Below are positions 19,701 through 30,600 of a stretch of DNA of 64,000 nucleotides, piece by piece. How positions within the stretch are numbered: position 1 is the first letter of the stretch; every line of letters starts with the position of its first letter. Source of the DNA: a virus; IMG/VR virus record IMGVR_UViG_3300029448_000019, positions 1-64,000 of that record; one strand, 5' to 3'. The notes beneath the pieces were generated by a model, which saw only the letters and a program-made list of their open reading frames with translations, had not been told where the DNA came from and did not search any database. A program made the position numbers and the translations under genes.

Positions 19701-21228
19701 AAAAAATGCTGATTTTAAATTTAATGCAGCGTCAGATGTTACTTTAACATATTCAGGTTCTCAAACTGTTAACATAACAAACCCAACTGCTATTGTTGAT
19801 GGTAAGCTGGTATTTAATATAAGCTATACTGTTGGCACATCAAATCAAACTATTGAATTAGCTGTTGGTGGTACAGGTGCTTCATTAGCATTTACTGTAG
19901 CACTTCTTAGTATAAGTGTAGGTGATTCTGTTTCAGATGCAGCGGTAAGCCCAACTCTTGTTGAATTAGCAGCGGGTGCAACATCACAAGATATAATAGT
20001 TGCTCCTGTGAATACACATTTTATAAATCCTTATAATATTGCTGTAGGAACAAGTTCATTAAATTCTTTAAATACAGGAGCTATAACAGGAACAGAAACA
20101 ATACCTGTTAAAGTTGTTGCTTATAGTGCTGGCAATAAATATACATTAGACGGTATAAGACAAGATAATATTGCGCTTACTATAGGTAAAACTTATATAT
20201 TTGATCAAAGTGATAGTAGTAATAGCGGACATCCTTTGAGATTTAGTACTACACCAAATGGTACTCATGGGGGTGGAACAGAATATACAACAGGTGTTAC
20301 AACAACAAGTAATCAAACACAAATAGTTGTTAGTGGTACAACACCCAGTCCATTGTATTATTATTGTAGTAGCCATAGTGGTATGGGAGGTAATATTATT
20401 ACAACATCTTTACCTTATACAAGACAGACAAATCAGATAACTTATAATGTACCGGTTACAATGCCTTCTGCTGCTACTAATGAAAACATGACATTTTCAG
20501 GAAGTGGTACTACATTATATACTTTAACTTGGGCAACTCCTTCTGTAGGTACATTAACAGTACCCTCAGGAAATTCAGTTGGTAGTGCTTATACAATAAG
20601 CCCTTATGTTGCTGAAAGCCAGCGTACTGCAACACTTAGAAAAGATGTTACAGGCACAACAAAAGTAATGTTACCTAGTTCTTATGCGGTTGCTTATAAT
20701 ACAGAAGATACTGCTATAACGGAAATAACAACTTTTACAAGCGCATATACACAAGATTATTATCAAGCATCAATTGTATTACCTAAAATATATGAAAACA
20801 CGACTGCTACTGCTACTATAACAGGCTCAGGTGAAGTAACAGCAGCTATGGGAACTATTTCACCAACAACTTATTCATTTACTAATGGTATATCATCCCC
20901 TAATGCAAATGTAGTTATAGGAGATGTATCTAGCGAAAAGGCTAATATTGTTATAAAGGTAATACCAACAGATACTGGAGATGGTGCAGATTGGTTATAT
21001 TTAGCAGCAGCTACAACACAAGGAACAGCAGTTGATCCTACATCTAGTGCTGTTTTATTAGTTGATCCAGATGATATTACTATATACGGCGGTAACTATC
21101 CTTTTACAATTAATGTAGCAAATAATACTTCGGGTAGTTTAAGATCTGCTGCTGTTGTAATTGAAAAATACAATACAAGAGTTACAGGTGTAAGTTCGCA
21201 AACATTAACTATAAATCAAAGTGCATAA
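16795..21228 (+). CDS. Tail nozzle/stabilisation protein with C-terminal cupredoxin-like domain
   Basis: 1477 aa. The N-terminus (MNRDVDDRLVQPGEYREALNINVS, near residues 13-36) and the beta-propeller-like body up to about residue 900 resemble nozzle or stabilisation proteins of podovirus-like phages (functional analogue of T7 gp12). From about 930 onward come Ig-like beta domains. Residues about 1105-1203 form a cupredoxin-like unit with putative copper ligands H1146 in GHPLRFS and C1191, H1194 and M1197 in YYYCSSHSGMGG. Further beta repeats follow to the end. The body would form the end of the DNA conduit; the extension is probably surface-exposed. A homologous cupredoxin-like unit occurs in the gene at 62209. 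Confidence 0.65.
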   Translation: MPEIKRLFNASRMNRDVDDRLVQPGEYREALNINVSKSEGSDMGAVENLLGNKEIVSTSISGAKVIGSLRDNGNEKIYYFITNNDSYDHSNSSNKNHQIIEYDQKANKSIVLVNENTLNFHTEFPITGVNLVDTLLFFTDDRNPPRKINVDTARNEEGHYNISAGVDNLMSVAKFSPYEAAEILALSNTDETGAVITSNFLENKLVRFSYRYQFEDGEYSVLAPFTPICFSRLGNTDTINTSSISDFGEIETFVNAVKSVQLAVSTPTGYGITGVELIYKETGSSTLYVVEEKTITTEASVNFFYKSQDPFKTLPGDQLTRVSDAVPKKAKSQELAGGRLVYGNFLQNFDIPDISFSVTRTGETSARYATLDTSMSVKSRRTYQVGIVLADKFGRQSPVILSSTGNDTVFVDAATGESNSTSVFNALRISFSAAAVASLKALDWAYSYKIVVKQREQEYYNWISALTGGNVIARLGDSINKIPRDQTAVIPPSTSASISPCNVSVYPKVLNGVNQTTSSLTKIQSINNPAGTANVPTVTDSGSAITSGVSVYETEPVESDLDIFFETSTGGLISVLNNAGATIDIRFFNCYLLNFTSGTHIEINRLRAGFNEKAFDVGVRAYIVKENFAEERRFNTLIHSSGLFNSRTNVNYINQFNEAEGGLTISLDPQDGSVQKLYADDTQIVVFQEDKLSRSPINKDFIYSAEGGAVPVTSNTQFLGTIAPYAGDFGISKNPESFATYGYARYFTDKNRGSVLRLSQNGIVDISNSGMSDFFRDALSHATQVIGSYDEYHGLYNLTIIGDCYDSETDTNIATASDGYFTVSFDENAKGWTSFKSFKQESGLTLNNKYYTFNSGKLYEHNSEDVNRNSFYGAASADSYIEPILNDGPSLVKTFNNISYEGTSGWELDFLRTDLSDIGVVPTNANCFDISLQILRANTTVGANTLITGERVARAKQGETITWAVFVEPKNADFKFNAASDVTLTYSGSQTVNITNPTAIVDGKLVFNISYTVGTSNQTIELAVGGTGASLAFTVALLSISVGDSVSDAAVSPTLVELAAGATSQDIIVAPVNTHFINPYNIAVGTSSLNSLNTGAITGTETIPVKVVAYSAGNKYTLDGIRQDNIALTIGKTYIFDQSDSSNSGHPLRFSTTPNGTHGGGTEYTTGVTTTSNQTQIVVSGTTPSPLYYYCSSHSGMGGNIITTSLPYTRQTNQITYNVPVTMPSAATNENMTFSGSGTTLYTLTWATPSVGTLTVPSGNSVGSAYTISPYVAESQRTATLRKDVTGTTKVMLPSSYAVAYNTEDTAITEITTFTSAYTQDYYQASIVLPKIYENTTATATITGSGEVTAAMGTISPTTYSFTNGISSPNANVVIGDVSSEKANIVIKVIPTDTGDGADWLYLAAATTQGTAVDPTSSAVLLVDPDDITIYGGNYPFTINVANNTSGSLRSAAVVIEKYNTRVTGVSSQTLTINQSA

Positions 21229-21467
21229 TGAGTACAATAATAACATTTCCGTTTCAAGAAAAAGAAGGCAAATATTTTGCACCAATAGTATCACAACAAA
21301 ATACATATAAAGTAACTGGTGGTGCTGTTGTTGCCGATGCTAATAAACTTGTTTCTGGTGTTAAAGGCGTTTTTATGAAAGTAAGAATTAAACTTACTGG
21401 AGTAAATGCACAAACAAAAAAAGAACTGTTTGCTGTTAATTCAGAAGCAGTTAATTCATCAAATTAA
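21228..21467 (+). CDS. Small virion-region protein, unknown
   Basis: 79 aa, starting at the ATG that overlaps the nozzle stop (TAATG). Beta-rich composition (ITFPFQEKEGKYFAPIVS, GVFMKVRIKLTGVN) with no membrane segment. Tight coupling to the nozzle gene suggests a small structural or assembly partner. Not recognised. Confidence 0.5.
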   Translation: MSTIITFPFQEKEGKYFAPIVSQQNTYKVTGGAVVADANKLVSGVKGVFMKVRIKLTGVNAQTKKELFAVNSEAVNSSN

Positions 21468-21472
21468 ATTAT

Positions 21473-21910
21473 ATGAAATTACAAGTACGAAAATTACAAG
21501 AATCCGATTGGGATTTTTTGCCATCATGGTGGAAAGCTTATAAACAAGAAGCTATACCGCGTGATTTTCTTCCAGGTGCTTTTCAAATAGGCAATGAAGA
21601 AAAAAAAAGAGAAGGTTTAGGTGGCTTTATGGTGTGCAAAGGGGATGACCCTATTGCAGCTATGTGGCTATGGATGACAAATAGTAAGACTGCAATTCCA
21701 GCTGTAGTGGTTAGCGATAAAACGTATAAAGACACAGACAGAAGTGATGCATTGCAACTCTTAGTAGACTTTACAACAGATTTTGCTGAAGAATTAGGAT
21801 ATAAATATTCTTTTGCATGGGCAAAACCTGGTGTATTATTAGATAAATATAAAAAGGCCGAGTATTATGTAGATGAAACTCCGTCTTATGAATTAATAAT
21901 GAGATACTAA
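21473..21910 (+). CDS. GNAT-like acetyltransferase fold protein
   Basis: 145 aa. N-terminal LQVRKLQESDWDFLPSWW, a central strand GGFMVCKGDDPIAAMWLW, then AIPAVVVSDKTYKDTDRSDALQLLVDFTTDFAEELGYKYSFAW and a final strand pair. This is the strand-helix order of GNAT proteins, and similar proteins sit among virion genes in many podoviruses. The acetyl-CoA loop (R/Q-x-x-G-x-G/A) is not clear, so catalytic activity is doubtful. Its stop overlaps the next start (TAATG). Confidence 0.5.
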   Translation: MKLQVRKLQESDWDFLPSWWKAYKQEAIPRDFLPGAFQIGNEEKKREGLGGFMVCKGDDPIAAMWLWMTNSKTAIPAVVVSDKTYKDTDRSDALQLLVDFTTDFAEELGYKYSFAWAKPGVLLDKYKKAEYYVDETPSYELIMRY

Positions 21911-23004
21911 TGGGAAGTATAGTAAAAGGTGTTAGCTCTTTATTTGGGGGCAGAAAAAGAAGACGAGAGCAAAGAAGAGCTGGTGCTGCTCTTAACACAG
22001 AGCAAAAAAAAATGGACCGGTTTAAATTTACTAATGTGTACGAAGGTATGCAAGGTCCTGAATATTCTGCATATGAAGCAGCACAAGCTGAAGCAGGACA
22101 ACTAGGAGAAGCGGCACAAGCTGAACTTGCAGATCTAGGACAAGCACAAGGATATGATGCACAAGGATATGATGCTGCTCAAACGAATGTTGCTGGCCTT
22201 ATGAGAGGTGCTGATACAGGCCTTACAAATACAATGCGTAACTTGCAAGTGTCAACTGCCGCTTCTGATATGGCTGCTTCTGATGCTGATCAAGCATTAG
22301 CTGCTTCACAAGACCTCGCTGCTCAAGCGGGCACAGGTGCCGGTGGGGCTACAGCTTTAGCTGCCGCCGCAGCAAAATCAAAATCTGGTATTAGAGCAGA
22401 TATAGATAAACAAGTAAAACAAAATGAAATGCTAAGAGCACAAGGTGAATCTGAGCTACAAAGATCTCAACTTGCACAAGGTAATTTAGCATCACAATTT
22501 GATTTAGGACAACAACAATTTAATGTTGGTGCTCAAAATGAGGCTAGCCAATTTACTGCAGATGCTCAAAATCAAGCTGCTAGATTTGGTGCGCAAGCTA
22601 ATAATCAGTTTGCTTTAACAGAATTTGGTGCTGCTAATCAAATGAATCAATTTAATGTTGGCACACAAAATCAGTTTGCCACAAGAAATATGGATGCTCA
22701 AAACCAATTTGCAATGTCTAATATGGGTGCTCAAAATCAAGCCTTAATGAATCAAGCTAATGTAAGTAATCAACAAGCGGATAGAGCTTTTGATATCGAT
22801 AAGATGAACAGAGACTTTAAATTGCAACAACAAAATTTTGAATACCAAAAACTTCAAAATAAAACAGATAGGGCACTTGCTAGAAAACAAGCTGCTGACC
22901 AAGCAAGAGCACAGGCTAAATCAGATCTTATAGGAGGTATAGCAGGAATTGCCGACGCAGCTACTGCTGCATTTGGGGGACCTGCTGCAATATTAGGAAA
23001 ATAA
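21910..23004 (+). CDS. Internal virion (ejection) protein with Gln/Asn/Ala repeats
   Basis: 364 aa. A basic N-terminus (GGRKRRREQRRAG), an Ala/Gly/Gln-rich middle and, at about residues 195-285, degenerate repeats of the type GAQNQFA, FNVGAQNE, FTADAQNQ and RNMDAQNQF, roughly 11 residues apart. The C-terminus has a Gly/Ala-rich hydrophobic segment (LIGGIAGIADAATAAFGG). Composition and position parallel T7 gp14-type ejection proteins, which leave the capsid and insert in the host envelope. Inferred from composition and context. Confidence 0.6.
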   Translation: MGSIVKGVSSLFGGRKRRREQRRAGAALNTEQKKMDRFKFTNVYEGMQGPEYSAYEAAQAEAGQLGEAAQAELADLGQAQGYDAQGYDAAQTNVAGLMRGADTGLTNTMRNLQVSTAASDMAASDADQALAASQDLAAQAGTGAGGATALAAAAAKSKSGIRADIDKQVKQNEMLRAQGESELQRSQLAQGNLASQFDLGQQQFNVGAQNEASQFTADAQNQAARFGAQANNQFALTEFGAANQMNQFNVGTQNQFATRNMDAQNQFAMSNMGAQNQALMNQANVSNQQADRAFDIDKMNRDFKLQQQNFEYQKLQNKTDRALARKQAADQARAQAKSDLIGGIAGIADAATAAFGGPAAILGK

Positions 23005-23012
23005 AGAATAAT

Positions 23013-24602
23013 ATGGCACAAATAGATTATAGTAGATCAGGAACCGGAGAATATGCAAAATATAAAGATGCATATAAATATGCTCCAGGCAGTGCTGCTG
23101 CCCAACAAATGGTTGGCAATAGTATTGATTCAGCTTTTGCAGAAGGTAGATTAAAAAGACAAGAAGCAAGAAAAAGAAAAGAGCTTGAACTTAAAGAAAA
23201 TATTTACAATTATAGAATTGGTAAAGAAATGGCCAAAGATATGGATGATCTCCGTATCATGGGTGATACTTCTTCACAAGACTTTAATAATGTATTACAA
23301 AGTGGCAGCAGACAAATTGCTGACTATGCTGGATATTTAAGAAATGAATTAAAAAGAACTGGTGATTATAATGCTTATGCTGAAGGCATGGGTAAGTTAA
23401 AAGGCGAAGTAACGCAAATGGCTGGTTTAAAAAATAGTTTTAATGTAATTGCTGAAGCATATGAAAACGGTACGGCTAACAACACTTTATCCGCATATAA
23501 CTCCGCAGATCTTTTAGCGAACATAGAACATATGGTCGGCGGTGGTGGAGGCGGTTCTTTTGGTAGAGTTGACGGCCAACAAGTATGGCAAGGTGTAAAT
23601 GCTAATGGTAATCCTTATACTATAGCTACATCACAATTTGAAAATTTAGCTAAAAAATTACAGAAAAAAGATGATATTGATTCTATGTTAGACTCCGCTG
23701 TTAAAGTAAACAGAACGCCTGAAGGAAATATTTTATCTTTTAATCAACCGCCTGTAGGTTCTGATGGAACAAAAGGCAAATCTGCTCAAGATTTAGCTTT
23801 AATGGAATTAGAAACTTTACTAGCTAAAACTCCTGGTAATAAGGATAGAAAAGCTGCAGCTATTTTAGTAGATCATTTTGGTGATACAAGAGAGCTTGCA
23901 GATGCTAGATTTGATCCTGCTAATAATTCAGGTAATCCTGATGGCCCTGATGGTTATGAGTACCTACAAGCAAAGTGGCTTGAAAGAGCCGAGTCAAAGT
24001 ATGGTGTAAACCAAAAAGCTGTCCAAGATTACTGGCATAAAGCTGAAGATCAAAAATACCAGCATAGAGAAGAAAAAGCTCAAGAGTTACAGCTTGCAAG
24101 ACAGCAAGAAGAAACCAATAGAGTATTAAATGATAAAAGTACAGCTGCTATTTGGAATACTGAAATTAAACCCGAAGGTAAAGACATGAATGATTATTTA
24201 GGTTTAATTGATAGATTTAAAATGGACTTAAATAGAATTGGTTTAACAGGGCAAGAGCTTGTGTTTGATGATGATACTACAGGTATTTTACCAGATGATA
24301 GTGGAAAATTAAAACAAGTAATTATTGAAAAGGGTGAGCCTAGAGGTATAAGAATACAAAATCCTATAAATCCTGCGGGTATGCCTGTATTTGTTCCGTT
24401 TAATGCTAATCCTCAAGAAATACAAGAAGCTATTAGACAAGCAAATGGCATGCGCGTAGGTAACTATGCTACTGGCAGAAGATACCAATCAGGTCCTAAA
24501 AAAGGACAAATGATACCTAGTAGATATACTTCAGAAACAGCAGGTTTTAGCGGTTTTGATACAGCAAGAACAGGCAGAAATAACCAATATAATTCTCAAT
24601 AA
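23013..24602 (+). CDS. Internal virion protein, unknown family
   Basis: 529 aa, mostly helical and charged, with a Gly-rich loop (MVGGGGGGSFGRVDGQQVWQ) near residues 171-190 and a long Lys/Glu/Gln-rich helix around residues 345-375. It lies between the repeat-rich ejection protein and the 2214-aa ejection protein, which is where T7-like phages place their middle core protein (gp15). No enzyme motif is visible. Confidence 0.55.
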   Translation: MAQIDYSRSGTGEYAKYKDAYKYAPGSAAAQQMVGNSIDSAFAEGRLKRQEARKRKELELKENIYNYRIGKEMAKDMDDLRIMGDTSSQDFNNVLQSGSRQIADYAGYLRNELKRTGDYNAYAEGMGKLKGEVTQMAGLKNSFNVIAEAYENGTANNTLSAYNSADLLANIEHMVGGGGGGSFGRVDGQQVWQGVNANGNPYTIATSQFENLAKKLQKKDDIDSMLDSAVKVNRTPEGNILSFNQPPVGSDGTKGKSAQDLALMELETLLAKTPGNKDRKAAAILVDHFGDTRELADARFDPANNSGNPDGPDGYEYLQAKWLERAESKYGVNQKAVQDYWHKAEDQKYQHREEKAQELQLARQQEETNRVLNDKSTAAIWNTEIKPEGKDMNDYLGLIDRFKMDLNRIGLTGQELVFDDDTTGILPDDSGKLKQVIIEKGEPRGIRIQNPINPAGMPVFVPFNANPQEIQEAIRQANGMRVGNYATGRRYQSGPKKGQMIPSRYTSETAGFSGFDTARTGRNNQYNSQ

Positions 24603-24608
24603 ATTAAT

Positions 24609-27600
24609 ATGATTAAAGTATATATTGTTGATGGTGTAGAATACAATGTTTCACCAGATAGAGAAGAACAGTTTTTAAAAGATTTTCCAGGCGCTCAATT
24701 AGTAGAAGAAGAAAATGTGGAAAAGACAGAACCTGTTGCGGAGACGACTGCACCTGCAGCGGGGAGAATAGACCCGACAAGTACCCTAAGTACGGGATCG
24801 CAGTTGGAAGATGGTTCTTTGGGTTCACAAGATCCAGCTAAAGGTGTTTTTGAACAAATATTTGGTAAAGATATTGAAAGACAAGAAACCTACGAAGAAC
24901 GGGAAGCTAGACAAGAATTAGAATTACAAAATAAAAGACAGCAAGTTCTTAACGAAAGGGGTATTGATCCTAATACAGGTAACCCAAAAGAGTTATCTTC
25001 TGGTGAAAAAATGCTTAATAGCTTTGGAAATATGGTTGATCAAATTCAACAATTTATACCAAATCTTGTAATTTCAAGTAATAAATTTTATAGAACTATT
25101 TTTGGTGATGAGGCGGTAGACGCTTTCGTTGCAAATAAAAGTATTCCTGAATTTTTTAAAGAAGGCCTGTCTGAAGAAGATTTAGATGAAGCTATACAAC
25201 AACAGCAATTACAAGAAGCCGAAATGAAAGAAACCGGTCAAATTGTAGAAGGTTTTAAAGAAGGCGATATTGGAGAGATTGCTGCAGGAATTGTTAATGG
25301 TGTTACTTCTATAGGTTCTTCTTTAGCAATAAATTATGTAACCGGAGGAGGTGGCTTAATACCTGACATGATTGGTAGATCTTATATAAATTATAATGAT
25401 GCACTAGCTAAAGAAAAAGATAAAACATTATCTGATTTAATTAAAGATAAAGAAGATGGTGTTTTAGTGCCTGCTACTATTGGCACAATATCTGGTATAT
25501 TAGAAAGATTACCATTAAAGGGTGCAAATAAAGCTGCAATGAATTTTGCTGTTAAAGCTGGTGTAAATAAAACTTTATCTTCTGTTCTTATTTCTGGTAG
25601 TCAAGAGGGTATTACAGAGCTTACTCAAACTGGTTTAGAAGCTGTAAATGAAGCTGCGGCAAAGGGGGAAGATAAATCAGAAGCTTTTTTTAATGCTATA
25701 GGAAGTCAAGAAGGACTAGAATCTTTTTTACAAGGGTTTGTAGGAGGAGGAGTAATTGGTGGAAAAACTAGGAATATTCTTGCCGATAAAAAAGATCTTT
25801 TAAAAGCATCTTCTGTTTTAAAATCTAAAGAAATTTCAGACGACATAGATAAAAATTTAAATGAATTAGCAGAATTAAGAGAGCAAGAAAAACTTTCAAA
25901 AGACAAACAAGTTAAAAATAGCATTAGGAAACAAATAAAAGAAAAAGAAAATATTATTAGGGATGCTCAATTAGAACATAATAAGATTCTTAATAATATG
26001 ACTGAAACTGAAATATATGATGCTTCAAAAATTTCAGATGATATAAATAAAATAAATAATGATATTGACAATATAAATGCTAAGTTTGATAACGGATTAA
26101 TTAGTGAGTCAGAAAGAGATCTTGTATTAGAAGGTCTTGAATTAGATTTTCAAAAAAACCAAGATAAGCTTTTAAAAATAAAAGAAGATTCTATAATAAG
26201 AGCTGACGAAAAAATTGAAAAGCAAACTCAAACAGTTAAGGACGACGCTGCTAAATTAAGAAAAGAAGGCGTAAAAATTGAAGTTAAAGAATTTGAAAAT
26301 ACTAAAGAAACTGAAGAATATATATTATCTAAGGATAAAAGAAAAACAAAAAAATCTAAAATAATAGCTGAGTCTGCAGATGGTACAATATACCAAAATG
26401 CTGATGGCTCTCAAGAAATAATAATTAATAAAGAAGTTGCAAGAAAAACTGGGGCTGTTAATGTTGCGGCGCATGAATTTTTGCATGGAGTATTATATAA
26501 AACATTAAAAGATAATCCTGATACAGCTATAAATTTAGGCCAGGCTTTAGCAAAAGAAATAAATAAAATAGATATTTCAAAAGTAAAAAATTCTACTTTT
26601 CTTAGAAGATTACAATTATACAAAGATAAACCAGCTGAAACTAGAGCAGAAGAAGTTATTGCTTTGTTTGCTGATGCCGTAGCTACTGGTGATATTAAAT
26701 ATAATGAAAATGTATTTACTAAACTTGGTAATGTTATAAGAAGAATATTAGAAAGATTTGGTGTTAAAAAGAAATTTGATACCGGAAAAGATGTATTTAA
26801 TTTTATAAAAGATTATAATGCTGATATTTCAAGAGGTGGTGTTAGACAATCTATAATACAAGGAGCTAAAGAAGGTTTTAAAGGAAAATTAGTTACTGAA
26901 CCAACAGGACAAAGTACTGCTACAGAAAAAGAATCTAGATCAAATATAAATAGCCTTTTAGAATCTTATAAGGGCAATAAGCGTACAATGATTGAGCAAG
27001 GGTTTACTAAAACTCCCGCGGGTGAAGAAACGTTTATTCCGTTTGAATCTGAATTTGGGCAGTCTATAGGAGGATTAGTTGAAAGCATAACTAAAAGAAT
27101 ATATGATCCTATTCCTGAAGATTTGAAAAAAGGACAAACAAGAGCCGAATTTAGAAATGATTTAGTTTCTGAAGCGGCTACTGTTATTGATAGAGAATAT
27201 GATGCTTCAAAACAAGATTTAGGCACATTTATTACTAATAGACTTAATTTAAGGGCTAATAGAATACAAAAAGATTTAGGTGTTAAGCAAAATATTGAAG
27301 CGGATGTTACTGAAGCAAAAAACATAACTACTGAGGCTGTAACTCCTGAAGTACAACAGATTAAAAAAATAGCTGAAAGATTAGGCGTGTCTGATAATAT
27401 TATTGATAAAGCAAAAAAAGCTTTAGATATAGCTATTTTAAATGCGCAAAATAAATTAAAAGGTACAGAAAAATTATCAGGTAAAAAAAGAATAGCAATA
27501 AGAGATAAAGCAATTAATAGTATTATTGATGGTAAGTTATATAGAGATATACAAAATGAATTTGGAAGGAATACAAGCACCTCTAAATCCTTTACAGACT

Positions 27601-30600
27601 ATCTTAATAATAACTTTGAAGCTCTAAGAGATGCTGCTTTAAAACATATTAATTTTCAGAAGGGCACCGGTGCTGCTTTAAACTGGAATACTAAAGCGCC
27701 TAGCAAGCAAGAGTTTATAGATTATTATCTTGCTGAAGGTGAAAAAAAATCTACGCGTTCTGATAGAAAAAGAAAGCTGGCTAAAGCTGTGGGGCTTGAA
27801 ATGTCAGAACAAACAAGAAAAGATTATATAGAAAATAATCCTGTTGAAGCTGAAAAATTTACTAAAGAAACAGGTATACCTTTAGCGTCGCTAAGTTTTG
27901 TTAATGAGTTTGTTCAAGAAAATAATATTCCTGATAAAGAAACTTATGATTTAAATTTATCTTTAGATGAAAAAACTTTTAAAGAAAATTTAGCTAAATA
28001 TATTAAAGATATACAAGAAATTATTAATTTATATAACAGTGGTAAATTAATTAATAAGTCTATGGTCCAAGGGTTTTTTACAGCTCAAAAGCCAAAAGAC
28101 GGAACGCCTGAAGGGAAACTTTTTAATTATGCAAAAGAAGAGCTTAAAAAAATAAAATATGGTAAAGGTGATGAAGAAATTGAAGGTATAAGTTTATATA
28201 GTAAAGAAAAGGTTTCAAATTTTATTAAAAGAGCCTTTACTGCTATAGGGGAAGGTGATGTTAAAGGTACTGATAGAATTCTTAGTATTTTTAAAAAAGA
28301 TGCTTTTAAAGATTTAATAAGAGCTTACAATATAAGAAATTCTCAACAAGGACTACAGTTTTGGACAAAAGCAAATGAAATATTCCAAGATCCTGAAAAT
28401 AAAAGATTAGCAACTGCATTTGCTTATTTGACTAGCAGCTCTTTTGAAGAAAGATCACATCCACATAGTGTTATGGCGGAATTTACTTTTATTGAAAAAG
28501 GAATAAAAGGGCAAAAAACTATTATCGAACATGCTGTTCCTTCTAATTATGCTGCAAAAATATTATCTAATGCTTTATTTGATAGCCCTGAAAGTTTTTT
28601 AAAAACTTTTAAAAATGTAAAAAGCCAGTATAAACAAGGTATTCTTAAAAAATCTACTGATAAAATTATTAATCAGTTTTCAAAACTTGATATGCCTGAT
28701 GTGGACGGTAGAGCTTATGATATAAATAAAGATTCTTATATTGTAAGATATACTTCTGCTATTCCTGACATTAAAGATCAATTAATATGGATTGCCGGTG
28801 GTACTAACGACTTTGATGTAAAAACTCCTGCAGAACAAAATAAACTATCAAAAAGTTTAAGTACAGACTTTAATAGAATATTAGAAGAAGTTAAAGGTGT
28901 GCCAACAAGAGAAAGATTTTCTGAAGCAAGAGCAAGTATACTAGGGAAAAAGAAAAATCCGTTTAAATTCTTTGTGCCTTATTCTGCAGAAGATTATATG
29001 GGTCTTATATATCCAACTCTTGGTAAAGGCAAAATTGGTGATAAAAATTTAGAATGGTATAAAAAAAATATTATAAACCCGTATGCTAAAGGTATACGTG
29101 ATTTTGAATCCGATAAACAGTTAGCATTGAAATCATGGGAAGAATTAAAAGCTCAAATTAAAAATACTCCTGCTAAGTTAAATAAAGAAGCTATAAATGA
29201 TTTTACTAATGAAAACGCTATTAGAATATATTTATGGGCAAAGCAAGGTGTTGATTTTAATGATATAGGTCTTAGTAAAAAAGAAGTTGCTGCTATAAAT
29301 AGGTATGTTAAAAGTAAACCTGAATTAAAAGATTTTGCAACTCAAATACAATCATTAACACCTGATGGTTACCCAGAACCTACTGGCACTGATTGGCTTG
29401 GGGGTACTATAACAACTGATTTAGTTAACTATACTAATACTGTTTCAAGAGCAAAGTATCTTAAAGAATGGCAAAATAATGTTGACATTGTGTATAGCAA
29501 AGATAACATGAATAAGCTAAAAGCTATTTATGGTGAAAACTATTCTGATGCATTACAAGACATGCTTTATAGAATGAAAACCGGTAGGAATAGACCATCT
29601 GGCGGTAATAAATTAACTAATCAATATTTAAACTGGGTTAATGATTCTGTAGGTACTATAATGTTTTTTAACATGCGTTCTGCTATGTTACAGACTATCT
29701 CATCTGTAAACTATTTAAACTGGACAGACAACAACCCTATAAATGTTGCTAAAACTGCAGCAAACCAAAAACAATTTTGGTCTGACTTTTCAGAAATATT
29801 TAATTCAGACTTTTTAAAATCAAGAAGATCAGGGTTAAAAACAGATGTAAATGCAGATGAAATTGCTAGAAGTGCGGAAACATCTAAAAATAAATTTAGA
29901 GCTGGACTTTCGGCTTTACTTAAAAAAGGATTTTTACCTACACAAATGGCAGATAGTTTTGCAATATCATTTGGTGGTGCATCGTTTTATAGAAATAGAA
30001 TTAACACATATTTAAAGCAGGGGCTTAATGAAAAAGCTGCTAAAGAAAAAGCATTTTTAGATTTTAAAGAAATTACTGAAGAATCACAACAATCGTCAAG
30101 GCCTGATAGAGTATCTATGCAGCAAGCAAGCCCATTAGGGCGCGTTATATTAGCTTTTGCTAATACACCTATGCAATATACTAGATTGACTAAAAAAGCT
30201 GCTTTAGATTTGATTAATAATCGTGGTGATTGGAAAACAAATCTTTCTAAACTTGCATATTATGGGGCTGTTCAAAATATAATTTTTACAGCTTTACAAA
30301 GTGCAATGTTTGCAATGTTATTTTCTGATACTGATGACGATGAAGAAAAAGAAAAAATCGGTCGTATTGGTAATGGTATAGCGGACACCTTACTTAGAGG
30401 ATCCGGTGTTGCAGGTGCAGCAGTGGCTACCGCTAAAAATATGGTTTTAGAAGCAATAAGACAATATGAAAGTGGTAGACCTAATTATGAAAAAGTTGCT
30501 AATCAAATAACTACATTGTCACCACCTATAAATTCTAAATTAAGAAAATTACAATCAGCAGGTAGAGCATTTACTTTTAAGCAGAATCTTGAAAAAATAC

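Noticed and set aside
26966-27580. 204-codon open frame on the minus strand inside the 2214-aa ejection gene
   Set aside because: Leu/Ser/Phe-rich translation typical of antisense to an AT-rich gene; fully inside a convincing plus gene.
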